This document shows, piece after piece, positions 39,701 to 47,080 of a stretch of 64,000 bases of DNA. The translations under genes were made by a program, and so were the position numbers. This DNA is from Sphingomonas_Q fennica_A (GTDB taxonomy: Bacteria > Pseudomonadota > Alphaproteobacteria > Sphingomonadales > Sphingomonadaceae), in the NCBI GenBank assembly GCA_036946415.1, contig JAQIJD010000003.1:162582-226581 (forward strand), written 5' to 3'. The notes beneath the pieces were generated by a model. The model ran no database searches. It was given only the letters and a program-made list of their open reading frames with translations, and was not told where the DNA came from. How positions within the stretch are numbered: the first letter of the stretch is position 1; each line of letters starts with the position of its first letter.

Positions 39701-40172
39701 CGTCTCGTTCAGCGACGCGACCTTCCAGCAGGCGTTCAACAATTTTGTCGATGCCTCGGGCCTGTCCAAATATCGCGGGCGGGTGGCGCCGCGGAATGCC
39801 TTCCGCTCGCCGTGGTTCACGCGTCTCGATCTCCACCTCGGCCAGGAAGTGCCGACCGGCGTCGGCCGCTCGCGGATCACATTGTTCGCGGATATCGAGA
39901 ATTTCACGAACTTCATCAACAAGCGCTGGGGCCAGCTGCGCGAATATGTCTTCCCCTACAATGCCGCCGTCGCGCAGGTGCAGTGCCTCGTGACGCCGGT
40001 CGCGACGGGGACGGCGCCGGGCGCCAACGTCGCCGCCAATGCGGGGCAGGCCTGCGCGCAGTATCGCTACTCGCCGCTGGGCGGCACCACCGCCTTCCAG
40101 CAGCCGACCGATCAGGTCTATGTGAACCAGTCGCTCTATTCGATCCGGGTGGGCGCACGCTTCACCTTCTGA
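36720..40172 (+). CDS. TonB-dependent receptor with carboxypeptidase-regulatory-like domain (Oar-like)
   Basis: 1150 residues from ATG 36720, preceded by GGGGGGACC. A signal peptide (MKKLFAGCAIAAIAVAAHA-Q) is followed by an Ig-like CarboxypepD_reg domain (SIRGTVTSAGAPVAGATVTI, residues about 25-105). EEVVVTASR then marks the TonB-box/plug junction. The plug contains DVRDLMRRDPFARLD and GQNARFNRFSVDGVGVTDNF, a pattern of Oar-type receptors of Bacteroidetes, Xanthomonads and Sphingomonads. The very large barrel includes RRVNIRGGGGIFGGGAPDVY and ends SIRVGARFTF. Members bind peptides, proteins or complex glycans; the ligand here is unknown. Codon use is that of the host. An intrinsic terminator follows at 40195. 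Confidence 0.92.
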   Translation: MKKLFAGCAIAAIAVAAHAQETTSSIRGTVTSAGAPVAGATVTIVNVPSGTRSVATTDASGAFNATGLRVGGPFSVTVAAPGFTGTTVTDIFTVIAQPYELPIELTAETAAGGGEEVVVTASRIQGARTVSQGPATILSAAAIANVASVNRDVRDLMRRDPFARLDDSPTGGRAVSFAGQNARFNRFSVDGVGVTDNFGLNADGLPSRRSPIPFDAIGQFQAKVAPYDVREGNFQGGAINIVLKSGTNEFHGTGFYARSGDEFVGKKTKPGPGIPNGRAVVPNFKIENYGAELSGPIIKDKLFFMVAGERLRGGRPIAEGPVDNNAGTAIPNLTQAQVDRVSAIAQRVYGYDTGGVLRSLGDKDDRLVAKLDANLSDTQRVSATYTYAKDAINLLNNSFSSITTGSPGLGLASNAYIQGNRLHTGVVQLNSDWSDSFSTEVRGFYKNYKRIQDPVLGRGFAQFRVCTNETSLGSLTGCEAEASFPAGTGTAAVVSFGPDSSRQTNALTTETWGGLAQARLTLNDHDVRVFAEGQDVKIFNSFLQNSAGNYYFDSIADFEARRANSLGYGNAIPTLVPEDAAASFRYQSFALGIMDGWRVGPTLNVSYGARYDLYSMATRPALSGPFAARYATGALVNGETVRVGSNLANLSGRGLFQPRFGFDWKPIRRVNIRGGGGIFGGGAPDVYISNSFSNTGVLTNSLSINRTATGFTGFPGGTPAATQTTVGTAALNGVTGTTIPQAVGGFLSGTTAAAASTVNALAPKFKIPSQWRATLSGEIQPDLGALGEGWTFGADFLYSKVRNQVYFTDIRSVPIAGSLTPDGRQRYANLIDGAGSTNTNTDILLANTNKGRSYVAVARAEKEFDFGLNLFGSFTWQDIKDQAPATSSTAGSNYSNGAFVDPNNVAYGISNDQVKYFFKYGMNFNHAFFGDYKTEIGLFGETRTGRPFSYTFQDFQPSGGNPRSAVFGTTGRSTATNTAGNRYLIYVPNANDPRVSFSDATFQQAFNNFVDASGLSKYRGRVAPRNAFRSPWFTRLDLHLGQEVPTGVGRSRITLFADIENFTNFINKRWGQLREYVFPYNAAVAQVQCLVTPVATGTAPGANVAANAGQACAQYRYSPLGGTTAFQQPTDQVYVNQSLYSIRVGARFTF

Positions 40173-40194
40173 TCGCCCTCCGCGACGGACATGG

Positions 40195-40229
40195 AAAGGC
40201 CCGCCGGCATCGATTCCGGCGGGCCTTTT
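40195..40229. terminator. Bidirectional intrinsic terminator
   Basis: AAAGGCCCGCCGG (40195-40207) and CCGGCGGGCCTTTT (40216-40229) form a 13-bp perfect stem with an 8-nt loop. T-runs in both orientations let it serve both the receptor gene (plus) and the diiron enzyme gene (minus), which converge here. Confidence 0.85.
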
Positions 40230-40244
40230 CCGTTTCGACCCCGC

Positions 40245-41144
40245 TCAGCCCCAGAGGTGCGCGCGGTAACGATCGAAGCAGCGTGCGCCGCAGCGCAAGC
40301 GGATCAGCGCGCCCTCGGCCATCGCCGTCGCACGCGCCGGGTCTTCCTCCACGGCGGGGCGGATCGCCTCGCGGTTCCAGTCCTCGCTGTGCTTCACGTC
40401 CAGCACAGCGTGCAGATCGAAATAGCGCCGCTCGCGGTCGCTGAGGCCGATGCGGCGCAGCCCCTGCGCCACCATGCCGGAACGCCCCGGCGCGGTCAGT
40501 TCGATCACCCCCAGCGCACCCACCGAATGCCAGGCATAGCGGCGCGTCGCCGCCATCGCCGTCATCGCATTGGCCAGCGCCAGGCTTTCCCACACCGTCG
40601 TCTCGATCAGCGGCTCCACCGCCATCGTCTCGACCAGCGCGTCGAGCATCGGGCCGTGCATGCCCTTGGCATTGCCGCGGCCCATCTCGTCCCAGTAATT
40701 GCGCGCCAGTTCCAGCTTGGGGCGGACCGGCAGCTTCACCTGCGTCATCGCCACCAGGTCGTCGAACCCGGCCTCGCCGGCCGCTTCCTGCTCGAAGAAC
40801 CAGCGCAGTTCGTCCCGGCTCGCCCGTTCCGCCAGCCAGGGAAAGAGCGGATCGCCCTGCCCAGGCCCGACCTGCTTCAATCCCTCGAACCAGGCGATGA
40901 ACCCTTCGACGTCGGTCGGCACCGCCGCCGCTTCGTCCGCAACTTCCGCACGCAATTCCTCGATAAAACCGCCCTCGAGGCGCATCATCCGCACGTCGCG
41001 ATCGAGCGTCTTCTGCCAATCGCCGTCGGGGAAGCCGGCCGAGAGACGCTCGCGGTTCCAGTGGGCGAGGCCGCGCTGGAAGCTATCCGTCAGGAATTGC
41101 GAGGTTCGTCGGCCTTCGCCCGCGGCGCTGAGCTGCGTTGCCAT
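40245..41144 (-). CDS. Iron-containing redox enzyme family protein (haem-oxygenase-like diiron fold)
   Basis: 299 residues, predicted all-alpha and soluble. Candidate diiron ligands fall in helical motifs seen in this family: RWFFEQEAAGEAGFDDLVA (Glu), NYWDEMGRGNAKGMH (Asp/Glu and His), HSVGALGVIELTAPGR and FDLHAVLDVKHSEDW (His/His). Relatives include HDO N-oxygenases, olefin-forming UndA and quinoline-type decarboxylating enzymes, so oxidation of an amine or fatty-acid-type small molecule is plausible; the exact reaction cannot be told. It stands alone between the terminator at 40195 and mlaF, 71 nt upstream on the same strand. No signal peptide. Confidence 0.75.
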   Translation of the reverse strand: MATQLSAAGEGRRTSQFLTDSFQRGLAHWNRERLSAGFPDGDWQKTLDRDVRMMRLEGGFIEELRAEVADEAAAVPTDVEGFIAWFEGLKQVGPGQGDPLFPWLAERASRDELRWFFEQEAAGEAGFDDLVAMTQVKLPVRPKLELARNYWDEMGRGNAKGMHGPMLDALVETMAVEPLIETTVWESLALANAMTAMAATRRYAWHSVGALGVIELTAPGRSGMVAQGLRRIGLSDRERRYFDLHAVLDVKHSEDWNREAIRPAVEEDPARATAMAEGALIRLRCGARCFDRYRAHLWG

Positions 41145-41215
41145 GAAAGAATCATCCGATCATCGTGGTTTAGTCGGGGGACAAACCCCTCAGCCGATGA
41201 TCGGGTTCCTGTCGG

Positions 41216-41974
41216 CTACTGGATCGGCCCGTCCGCGCGGCCCTGTACGAACTGGTCCACGTACGGATTGCCGCTGTCGTAGAGCCGGTCGCGCGGCCCC
41301 CGCCAGATGATCCTGCCCTCGTAGAGCATCGCCACCCGGTGGGCGATCTTGCGGGCAGAGGCCATGTCGTGGGTGATCGTCAGCGCCGTCACCCCCAGAT
41401 CCTCGACGAGGCTGACGATCAGGTCGTTGATGACGTCGGCACGGATCGGATCGAGGCCGGTGGTCGGCTCGTCGAAGAAGATGATCTCGGGGCGCGGAGC
41501 GATGGCACGGGCCAGCGCCACGCGCTTCTGCATGCCGCCCGAAAGCTCGCTGGGCCGCAGGTTCATGATCCGCCGGTCCAGACCCACCCGCTCGAGATTC
41601 TCCTCGGCGATGGCGCGCATCCGTTGCCCCTCCTGCGCCCGGCCCTGCGTGAGGGCGAAGGTGATGTTGCGCCAGACGGGCAGCGAATCGAACAGTGCGC
41701 CGCCCTGGAACAGCATGCCGAACTTGGCGCGCAGCCGGGCCTGTTCGCCGGCGGACAGCCGCGTCACGTCCACCCCGTCGATCAGGATCGATCCGCGGTC
41801 GGGCTGTATCAGCCCCAGGATGCACTTCAGCGTCACCGATTTGCCGCTGCCCGACTGGCCGATGATCGCCATCGATTCGCCCGGCTCGATCGCGAGATTG
41901 ACGCCGTCGAGGATGCGGCGCGCCCCGAACGTCTTGCCGACGCCTTCCAGCGCGATCTTGGGGCCGCCCGCCAT
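41216..41974 (-). CDS. mlaF: ABC transporter ATP-binding protein, MlaF type
   Basis: Cytoplasmic ATPase of the Mla lipid-trafficking system that maintains outer-membrane asymmetry; 252 residues. Walker A GQSGSGKS lies at 39-46, the signature is LSGGMQKRVALARA, Walker B is IIFFDEPTTGLDP, and the switch is ITHDMASA. VGKTFGARRILDGVNLAIEPG is typical of the MlaF/Ttg2A group. Its ATG shares one base with the mlaE stop, so the pair is cotranscribed. No MlaD (MCE-domain) gene is in this window. Confidence 0.88.
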   Translation of the reverse strand: MAGGPKIALEGVGKTFGARRILDGVNLAIEPGESMAIIGQSGSGKSVTLKCILGLIQPDRGSILIDGVDVTRLSAGEQARLRAKFGMLFQGGALFDSLPVWRNITFALTQGRAQEGQRMRAIAEENLERVGLDRRIMNLRPSELSGGMQKRVALARAIAPRPEIIFFDEPTTGLDPIRADVINDLIVSLVEDLGVTALTITHDMASARKIAHRVAMLYEGRIIWRGPRDRLYDSGNPYVDQFVQGRADGPIQ

Positions 41975-42774
41975 CAGCCGAACGCCGCCACGGTGATGAC
42001 GAGGTTCGAGACGAGGATGAGCATGAAGGCGGAGACGACCGCGGTGCGCGTGGCATTGCCCACCCCCGCCGCACCGCCCTGCGCGGTGAAGCCGTGATAG
42101 CAGCCCATCAGCGCGATGAAGAAGCCGAACACCCCGGCCTTGGCGAGCGCCATCGCGAAATCGTCCGAATCGAGGAAGCGCCGGGTGACGGACAGATAAT
42201 GCGCCGGATTGAACCCCAGCTTCAGCACGGCCAGGCCGTAGCCGCCCATGATGCCGATGGCATTGGCGATCAGGACCAGGATCGGCATTGCGATCAGCGC
42301 CGCGAACAGCCGCGGCGCGATCAGATAGCGATAGGGATCGGTGCGCAGCGTCGTCAGCGCGTCGAGCTGCTCGGTCACGCGCATCGTCCCGATCTCGGCC
42401 GCCATCGCGGACGAGACGCGCCCCGCCACCATCAGCCCCACCAGCACCGGCCCCAGCTCGCGCACCATGCCGATCACCACCACCGCCGGCACGGTGGAGG
42501 TGGCGGAGAAGCGCGAGCCGGCGGTGAAGATCTGCTGCGCCAGCGCCGCCCCGGTGAACAGCGCGGTCAGCCCGACGACGGGCAGCGAGAACCAGCCGAT
42601 ATGGGCGAGCTGTTCCAGCAGCCGCCCCGGATAATAAGGCGGGGCGAGGCCGCGGCCGATCGTGCGCAGCGCGAACATCGCCACGCGGCCGACCGCCGCG
42701 AAGAGGCCGATCACGAAGCGGCCGATCGCGGCGAAGCCGTTCAGAATGGCGGAAGGAACGGCATCTGCGGTCAT
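41974..42774 (-). CDS. mlaE: MlaE-family lipid ABC transporter permease
   Basis: 266-residue inner-membrane permease from ATG 42772-42774. The first part is amphipathic (AIGRFVIGLFAAVGRVAMFA), then come five or so transmembrane helices. The MlaE signature is clear: FTGAALAQQ, VRELGPVLVGLMVAGRVSSAMAAEIGTMRVTEQLDAL, and the C-terminal GCYHGFTAQGGAAGVGNATR. It pairs with the MlaF ATPase directly downstream. A longer open frame upstream of this Met lacks family similarity. Confidence 0.9.
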   Translation of the reverse strand: MTADAVPSAILNGFAAIGRFVIGLFAAVGRVAMFALRTIGRGLAPPYYPGRLLEQLAHIGWFSLPVVGLTALFTGAALAQQIFTAGSRFSATSTVPAVVVIGMVRELGPVLVGLMVAGRVSSAMAAEIGTMRVTEQLDALTTLRTDPYRYLIAPRLFAALIAMPILVLIANAIGIMGGYGLAVLKLGFNPAHYLSVTRRFLDSDDFAMALAKAGVFGFFIALMGCYHGFTAQGGAAGVGNATRTAVVSAFMLILVSNLVITVAAFG

Positions 42775-42829
42775 GTTCGGAGCCGCTGATAGCGGGGCGG
42801 CGCCCCTGCCCGCAACCGCCGATTGCAGA

Positions 42830-43174
42830 TCAGCTGCCGCCGGCAGGCACGATCCGCGCCTCGATCGCGCCGCGATCCTCAATGCAACGCCAGTTGAGGC
42901 TGATCGCGGCCGGGTCGGAACGGGGCCGGTAGAAGCTCTTGATGCCGCATTGCTGGCAGAAGATGTGCCGCGCCTTGCCCGTCCCGAAGCGATAGGTCGT
43001 CGTCTCGCTCTTGCCCTCGACCAGGCGGAAACGGCTCTCCGGCACGATGACGTGCTGGTAGCCGGTCATCGTGCAGATCGAGCAATCGCATTCCGATACG
43101 ACGACCGGCGCACCGTCCGGCACGCTCGCCTCGAACGCCACCAGCCCGCAGTGGCACCCGCCGCGCAGGATCAC
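42830..43174 (-). CDS. GFA family (CENP-V fold) zinc protein
   Basis: 114 residues from GTG 43172-43174, which overlaps the upstream stop as GTGA. The zinc ligands of the glutathione-dependent-formaldehyde-activating fold are visible: Cys7/Cys9 (GGCHCG), Cys29/Cys31/Cys34 (SECDCSIC) and Cys73/Cys76 (FCQQCGI). The PESRFRLVEGKSETTTYRFG segment is standard for the family. Few GFA proteins act on formaldehyde, and most are of unknown role. It is the third gene of the PadR-DUF2218-GFA operon, which suggests a function in metal or thiol stress (inference). Confidence 0.85.
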   Translation of the reverse strand: MILRGGCHCGLVAFEASVPDGAPVVVSECDCSICTMTGYQHVIVPESRFRLVEGKSETTTYRFGTGKARHIFCQQCGIKSFYRPRSDPAAISLNWRCIEDRGAIEARIVPAGGS

Positions 43175-43494
43175 GCGGGCGTGCTCCAGTCGAAGGTCAG
43201 CGGCGCCTCGCGGAAGGCGAAGCGATCGAGGTGGTTGGCGGACACCTGCTGGAGCCGCGCGACGTGATCGGCGTCGGCGCCGGTCACGATCACCTCCAGC
43301 GTCTCGGGATGCGCGATCATCCGCACCTGCCCCTCGCTGGGGAAGACGGTGCCGCGCATATCGCGCGGGAAGGTGACGGTGCCTTCCTCGGGCGTGAAGC
43401 TCACCTGCAGATTGTGGCTCCAATGCTTGCAGAGTTGCTGAAGGTAGCGGCTGCCGCTGGCGGTGGGGACACGGGCCGTGCTGTGCATCGTCAT
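43171..43494 (-). CDS. DUF2218 domain protein
   Basis: 107 residues from ATG 43492-43494 (an ATG two codons later is also possible). The fold-defining parts are TASGSRYLQQLCKHWSHNLQ and FPRDMRGTVFPSEG, then VTGADADHVARLQQVSANHL. DUF2218 is often found alone or fused to siderophore-interacting/ferric reductase proteins, linking it to iron handling (family knowledge). It lies 4 nt after the PadR stop and overlaps the GFA start, so it is the middle gene of a coupled operon. No signal peptide. One Cys and one His pair (CKHWSH) could bind metal. Confidence 0.85.
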   Translation of the reverse strand: MTMHSTARVPTASGSRYLQQLCKHWSHNLQVSFTPEEGTVTFPRDMRGTVFPSEGQVRMIAHPETLEVIVTGADADHVARLQQVSANHLDRFAFREAPLTFDWSTPA

Positions 43495-43498
43495 ATCG

Positions 43499-44050
43499 TC
43501 AAAGCCTCTCGATCTTGCCGGCAACCTCGTCGATCAGCGCCACGGCCTCGTGCATCCGCTCGCGTCCGATCGCTTCGTCACCCAGTTTGTCGTGCAGCAC
43601 CTGCCGCAGATTGTGCATCGCCCGGCGGACGGGGGCGACGTCGGTGCGCGCCCGGCTCGCCGCCACGTCCTCCAGCCGGGCGATCAGCGGGGCGATGTCC
43701 TCCGCCCGCTCCGCCAGCAGCGCCTCGCCGGCGGCGGTGATGGCGAAGCTGCGGCGCTGGCCGCCGCCGTCCTGCTCCTCGATCAGCCCCATGTCGCCCA
43801 GCAGCGTCAGTGTCGGATAGACGACGCCGGGGCTCGGCGCATAGGCGCCGCCCGACAGCGTCTCGATCGCGCGGATCAGATCGTAGCCGTGGCGCGGCTG
43901 GTCCGCGATCAGGCGGAGCAGGACGAGCTTCAGCTCGCCCCCGTCGAACAGCCGCCGCCGGCCGCGATGGCCGCCGCCCGGCCCCCGCTCCCCCGGCCCG
44001 CGGCGATGCTCGCCACCGAACATCCACTTTGAGTAACCATCACCAAACAT
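43499..44050 (-). CDS. PadR-family transcriptional regulator (YqjI-like)
   Basis: 183 residues. ATG 44050 is preferred over 44053 and 44065 because GAGG lies five bases upstream. The N-terminal 30 residues are Gly/Arg/His-rich (EHRRGPGERGPGGGHRGRRR), then the PadR winged helix: LFDGGELKLVLLRLIADQPR, HGYDLIRAIETLSGG, YAPSPGVVYPTLTLLGDMGL and a wing at GGGQRRSFAIT. A C-terminal helical dimerisation region follows. The layout and motifs match E. coli YqjI, a nickel-responsive repressor of a ferric reductase gene. The E. coli protein has a His/Cys-rich N-tail, whereas this one is Arg-rich with two His. It probably represses its own operon through the palindrome at 44081-44092. Confidence 0.9.
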   Translation of the reverse strand: MFGDGYSKWMFGGEHRRGPGERGPGGGHRGRRRLFDGGELKLVLLRLIADQPRHGYDLIRAIETLSGGAYAPSPGVVYPTLTLLGDMGLIEEQDGGGQRRSFAITAAGEALLAERAEDIAPLIARLEDVAASRARTDVAPVRRAMHNLRQVLHDKLGDEAIGRERMHEAVALIDEVAGKIERL

Positions 44051-44076
44051 CATCACCTCATCCATTGTCGAACTGC

Positions 44077-44104
44077 ATCTAAGATATATCTTGTGCTGTT
44101 TCAA
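44077..44104 (-). promoter_or_regulatory. padR operon promoter with embedded palindromic operator
   Basis: AAGATATATCTT at 44081-44092 is a perfect 12-bp palindrome in otherwise GC-rich DNA. On the minus strand it sits between TTGAAA (-35, 44104-44099) and TTAGAT (-10, 44082-44077), with a 16-nt spacer and the start codon 27 nt further on. A repressor bound here would block RNA polymerase, so autoregulation by the PadR protein is the natural reading. The promoter boxes are by eye. Confidence 0.6.
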
Positions 44105-44148
44105 GACGTGATGGCGAGACGATCGGCGCAAACTATATGGCAGGCACC

Positions 44149-45465
44149 ATGGACGATCTTTTCCCCGCCCCGCCGCCCCAGCCGCTCCCCCCGCCGGGCG
44201 AGGGCGCGCCGCTGGCGGATCGGCTGCGCCCCGGCCGCCTGGACGAGGTGGTCGGCCAGGATCATCTGACCGGTGCGGACGGGGCGATCGGGCGGATGGT
44301 GGCGGCGGGGCGGCTCTCGTCGATCATCCTGTGGGGGCCGCCCGGCACCGGCAAGACGACGATCGCCCGGCTGCTGGCCGAAGCGGTCGGCCTGCGCTTC
44401 GCCGCCATATCGGCGGTGTTCTCGGGCGTCGCCGACCTCAAGAAGGCGTTCGCCGAAGCGCGCCAGCACGCCCGCGCGGGCCAGCGGACCCTGTTGTTCG
44501 TCGACGAGATCCATCGCTTCAACCGCGCGCAGCAGGATGGCTTCCTGCCCTTCGTCGAGGACGGCACGGTGACGCTGGTCGGCGCGACCACCGAGAATCC
44601 GTCGTTCGAGCTGAACGCCGCGCTGCTCAGCCGCGCGCAGGTGCTGATCCTCAACCGGCTCGACGGGGCGGCGCTCGAAACGCTGCTGCGCCGCGCGGAA
44701 GGACTGGTCGGCCGCCTGCCGCTCGATCCCGCCGCCCGCGCCGCGCTGGTCGCGGCGGCGGATGGGGACGGCCGCTTCCTGCTCAATCAGGCGGAGACGC
44801 TGGCGACGATCGCGACCGATGGCGATCTCGATCCGGCCGGCCTCGCCGCCCTCCTCCACCGCCGCGTCGCCGTCTATGACAAGGATCGCGAGGGCCATTA
44901 CAACCTCATCTCGGCGCTCCACAAAAGCGTGCGCGGCAGCGATCCGCAGGCGGCGCTTTACTATCTGGCGCGGATGCTGGTGGCGGGCGAGGAACCTTTG
45001 TTCCTCCTCCGCCGGATCATCCGCATGGCCGTCGAGGACATCGGCCTCGCCGATCCGCAGGCGCTGGTGCAATGCATGGCCGCCAAGGATGCCTATGATT
45101 TCCTCGGCTCGCCCGAAGGCGAGCTGGCGATCGTGCAGGCGCTGCTCTACGTCGCCACCGCCCCGAAATCGAACGCCGCCTACAAGGGCTACAAGGCCGC
45201 CACCCAGCGTGCGAAGGCGACCGGATCGCTGATGCCGCCGCCGTCGATCCTGAACGGCGTCACCAATCTGATGAAGGACATCGGCTACGGCCGCGACTAT
45301 CATTACGATCACGACGCGCCCGACGCCTTCTCGGGCGACGATTACTGGCCGCAGGAGCTGCCGCCGGAAACCTTCTACGCGCCCACGCCGCGCGGGTTCG
45401 AGGCAAAGATCGCCGAACGGCTGGCGCATTGGGAGCGGCTGCGCGCCGAACGCCGCGGCGGCTGA
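44149..45465 (+). CDS. rarA: Replication-associated recombination protein A (RarA/MgsA)
   Basis: AAA+ ATPase acting at stalled forks, related to the clamp loader and eukaryotic WRNIP1; 438 residues from ATG 44149, which has GGCAGG upstream. An ATG four codons earlier (44137) is possible. ADRLRPGRLDEVVGQDHLTG precedes Walker A GPPGTGKTTI. Walker B is LLFVDEIHRFN, sensor 1 is GATTENPSFELN, and the C-terminal tetramerisation part includes YLARMLVAGEEPLFLLRRII and PKSNAAYKGYKAA. It is divergent from the padR operon across a short region that holds the palindromic operator. Confidence 0.95.
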   Translation: MDDLFPAPPPQPLPPPGEGAPLADRLRPGRLDEVVGQDHLTGADGAIGRMVAAGRLSSIILWGPPGTGKTTIARLLAEAVGLRFAAISAVFSGVADLKKAFAEARQHARAGQRTLLFVDEIHRFNRAQQDGFLPFVEDGTVTLVGATTENPSFELNAALLSRAQVLILNRLDGAALETLLRRAEGLVGRLPLDPAARAALVAAADGDGRFLLNQAETLATIATDGDLDPAGLAALLHRRVAVYDKDREGHYNLISALHKSVRGSDPQAALYYLARMLVAGEEPLFLLRRIIRMAVEDIGLADPQALVQCMAAKDAYDFLGSPEGELAIVQALLYVATAPKSNAAYKGYKAATQRAKATGSLMPPPSILNGVTNLMKDIGYGRDYHYDHDAPDAFSGDDYWPQELPPETFYAPTPRGFEAKIAERLAHWERLRAERRGG

Positions 45466-45510
45466 GCGCCTTTACCGGACCGAAAGGGGCAGCGGGCTAG
45501 GCTGCCGGCC

Positions 45511-45990
45511 ATGAGCCTTCCGATCCTCTGCCTCGCCGTGCTTGCCGCCCTGCTGATCCGGGCGGCGTGGACCGATCTTGCGTCGCGCACCATCGCCAAC
45601 CGGCTCAACCTGGCCATCGCGCTGCTCGCGGTGCCGTGGTGGTGGGCGATCGGGCTGCAACCGTGGCCGGGGGTGGCGATCCAGCTGGGGCTGGCCGCGC
45701 TGGTGTTCGCAGGATTCGCCGCGCTGTTCGCGATCAACATGATCGGCGGCGGGGACGTGAAGCTGCTGGGTGCGCTGGCGCTGTGGCTGCCGCCGGAAGA
45801 GCTGCCGGCCATGCTGTGGGCGATGGCGCTGTGCGGCGGGCTGATCTCGGCCGGCATGATCTGCCACAGGCGGCTGGTGCCGGCCGGCGGCGGACCCCGG
45901 CCGGCCGCGGAAGTGCCGTACGGGCTGGCCATCGCGATCGGCTGCATCCCCTTCATCACGAACCGAATCTTAACCATGGGCGCCGCATAG
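45511..45990 (+). CDS. cpaA: Prepilin peptidase CpaA (type IV, A24)
   Basis: 159-residue inner-membrane aspartic peptidase that removes the leader of Flp-type prepilins. It has about five hydrophobic helices. The two catalytic aspartates are Asp22 (AAWTDLASRTIANR) and Asp82 in MIGGGDVKLLG, the GxGD-type motif. The N-terminal methylase cysteines are absent, as usual for CpaA/TadV. It is the first gene of the Cpa/Tad pilus locus; cpaB follows 54 nt later. Confidence 0.92.
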   Translation: MSLPILCLAVLAALLIRAAWTDLASRTIANRLNLAIALLAVPWWWAIGLQPWPGVAIQLGLAALVFAGFAALFAINMIGGGDVKLLGALALWLPPEELPAMLWAMALCGGLISAGMICHRRLVPAGGGPRPAAEVPYGLAIAIGCIPFITNRILTMGAA

Positions 45991-46044
45991 ACGAACCCGA
46001 TGGGGCGCCGATCCGCGCCCGCTTGTCGAAGGACAGGGCCTCGG

Positions 46045-47079
46045 ATGGACGTTAGAAAACTTGCCCTGATGCTGGGGGCGCTCACGGTGGCGGTGATTTC
46101 CGCGCTGATGGCACGCAGCATGTTCGCGGACAGCGCCGCCCCGCAGGCGGCGGCCAGCCCCGCCGCGATTCCTGCGGGGCCGGACGTGCTCGTCGCCACC
46201 CGGCCGCTGCCGGTCGGCACGATCATCACGCCGGAAAGCTTCCGCTACCAGCCCTGGCCCAAGGATCTGGTCCAGCAGGCCTATTTCATCCGCGGCCAGG
46301 CCGATGCGACGGCGCTGAACGGCACCGTGGTGCGCAGCGCGATCACCGCCGGCCAGCCGATCACGCAGGGCTCGCTAGTGAAGCCCGGCGATCGCGGCTT
46401 CCTGGCGGCCGCGCTCACCCCCGGCATGCGCGCCGTCACCGTCTCGGTGTCCGCGCAAAGCGGCGTCGGCGGCTTCGTCTTCCCCGGCGATCACGTCGAT
46501 CTGCTGCTCGCCTCGGAAGTGAAGGGCGGCGCCGGCGATGATTTGCCGCTGCGCGTGGCGGAGACGATCGTGCGCAACCTGCGCGTCCTCGCCACCGATC
46601 AGCGCACCGACAAGACGACCGACGAGAACGGCAAGACCCAGGTCAACACCTTCTCCACCGTCACCGTCGAGACGACGCCCGAGATTTCGGAACGGATCGC
46701 CGTCGCGCAGACGATCGGCACCCTCTCCCTCTCGCTGCGTCCGCTCGCGGACGATACGCGCGAACTGGAGCGCGCCGTCGCCGCCGGCGAGGTCGATCTG
46801 CCGAACGATCCCAAGGCGCAGCGGCAGATGGTGCTGGCGCTCAACCAGCGCCCGTCCGACCGGGATACCACCGCCACGCTCGGCGGCGACGTCTCGCGCT
46901 TCCAGCGCCGCTCCGTGCCCGTCGCGACGGCCCCTGCCGGTGGCTTCGGCGCGATCGCCATGGCGCCCGCCGGCGCCGCCGCTCCGGCCGGCGGCGGCCA
47001 GCCGGTCGCCTATTCCGGCCCCGTCGTCCGCATCGCCCGCGGCAATGCCGTCACCCCCGTGCCCGTTGGAGGCAAGTGA
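46045..47079 (+). CDS. cpaB: Flp pilus assembly protein CpaB (RcpC)
   Basis: 344 residues from ATG 46045, with AAGGACAGGG upstream. One N-terminal membrane segment (LALMLGALTVAVISALMARS) anchors a periplasmic SAF domain (DVLVATRPLPVGTIITPESF). The RcpC-type C-terminal part follows, with GMRAVTVSVSAQSGVGGFVF and PGDHVDLLLA. CpaB is thought to bind peptidoglycan and support the secretin. The C-terminus is a Gly/Ala/Pro-rich linker. It ends one base before cpaC. Confidence 0.93.
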   Translation: MDVRKLALMLGALTVAVISALMARSMFADSAAPQAAASPAAIPAGPDVLVATRPLPVGTIITPESFRYQPWPKDLVQQAYFIRGQADATALNGTVVRSAITAGQPITQGSLVKPGDRGFLAAALTPGMRAVTVSVSAQSGVGGFVFPGDHVDLLLASEVKGGAGDDLPLRVAETIVRNLRVLATDQRTDKTTDENGKTQVNTFSTVTVETTPEISERIAVAQTIGTLSLSLRPLADDTRELERAVAAGEVDLPNDPKAQRQMVLALNQRPSDRDTTATLGGDVSRFQRRSVPVATAPAGGFGAIAMAPAGAAAPAGGGQPVAYSGPVVRIARGNAVTPVPVGGK

Positions 47080-47080
47080 G

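Noticed and set aside
35775..39836. 1353-codon minus frame extending the endonuclease-like gene across the Oar-like receptor
   Set aside because: The fold motifs lie only in the last 231 codons. Upstream it is antisense to a clear plus-strand receptor.
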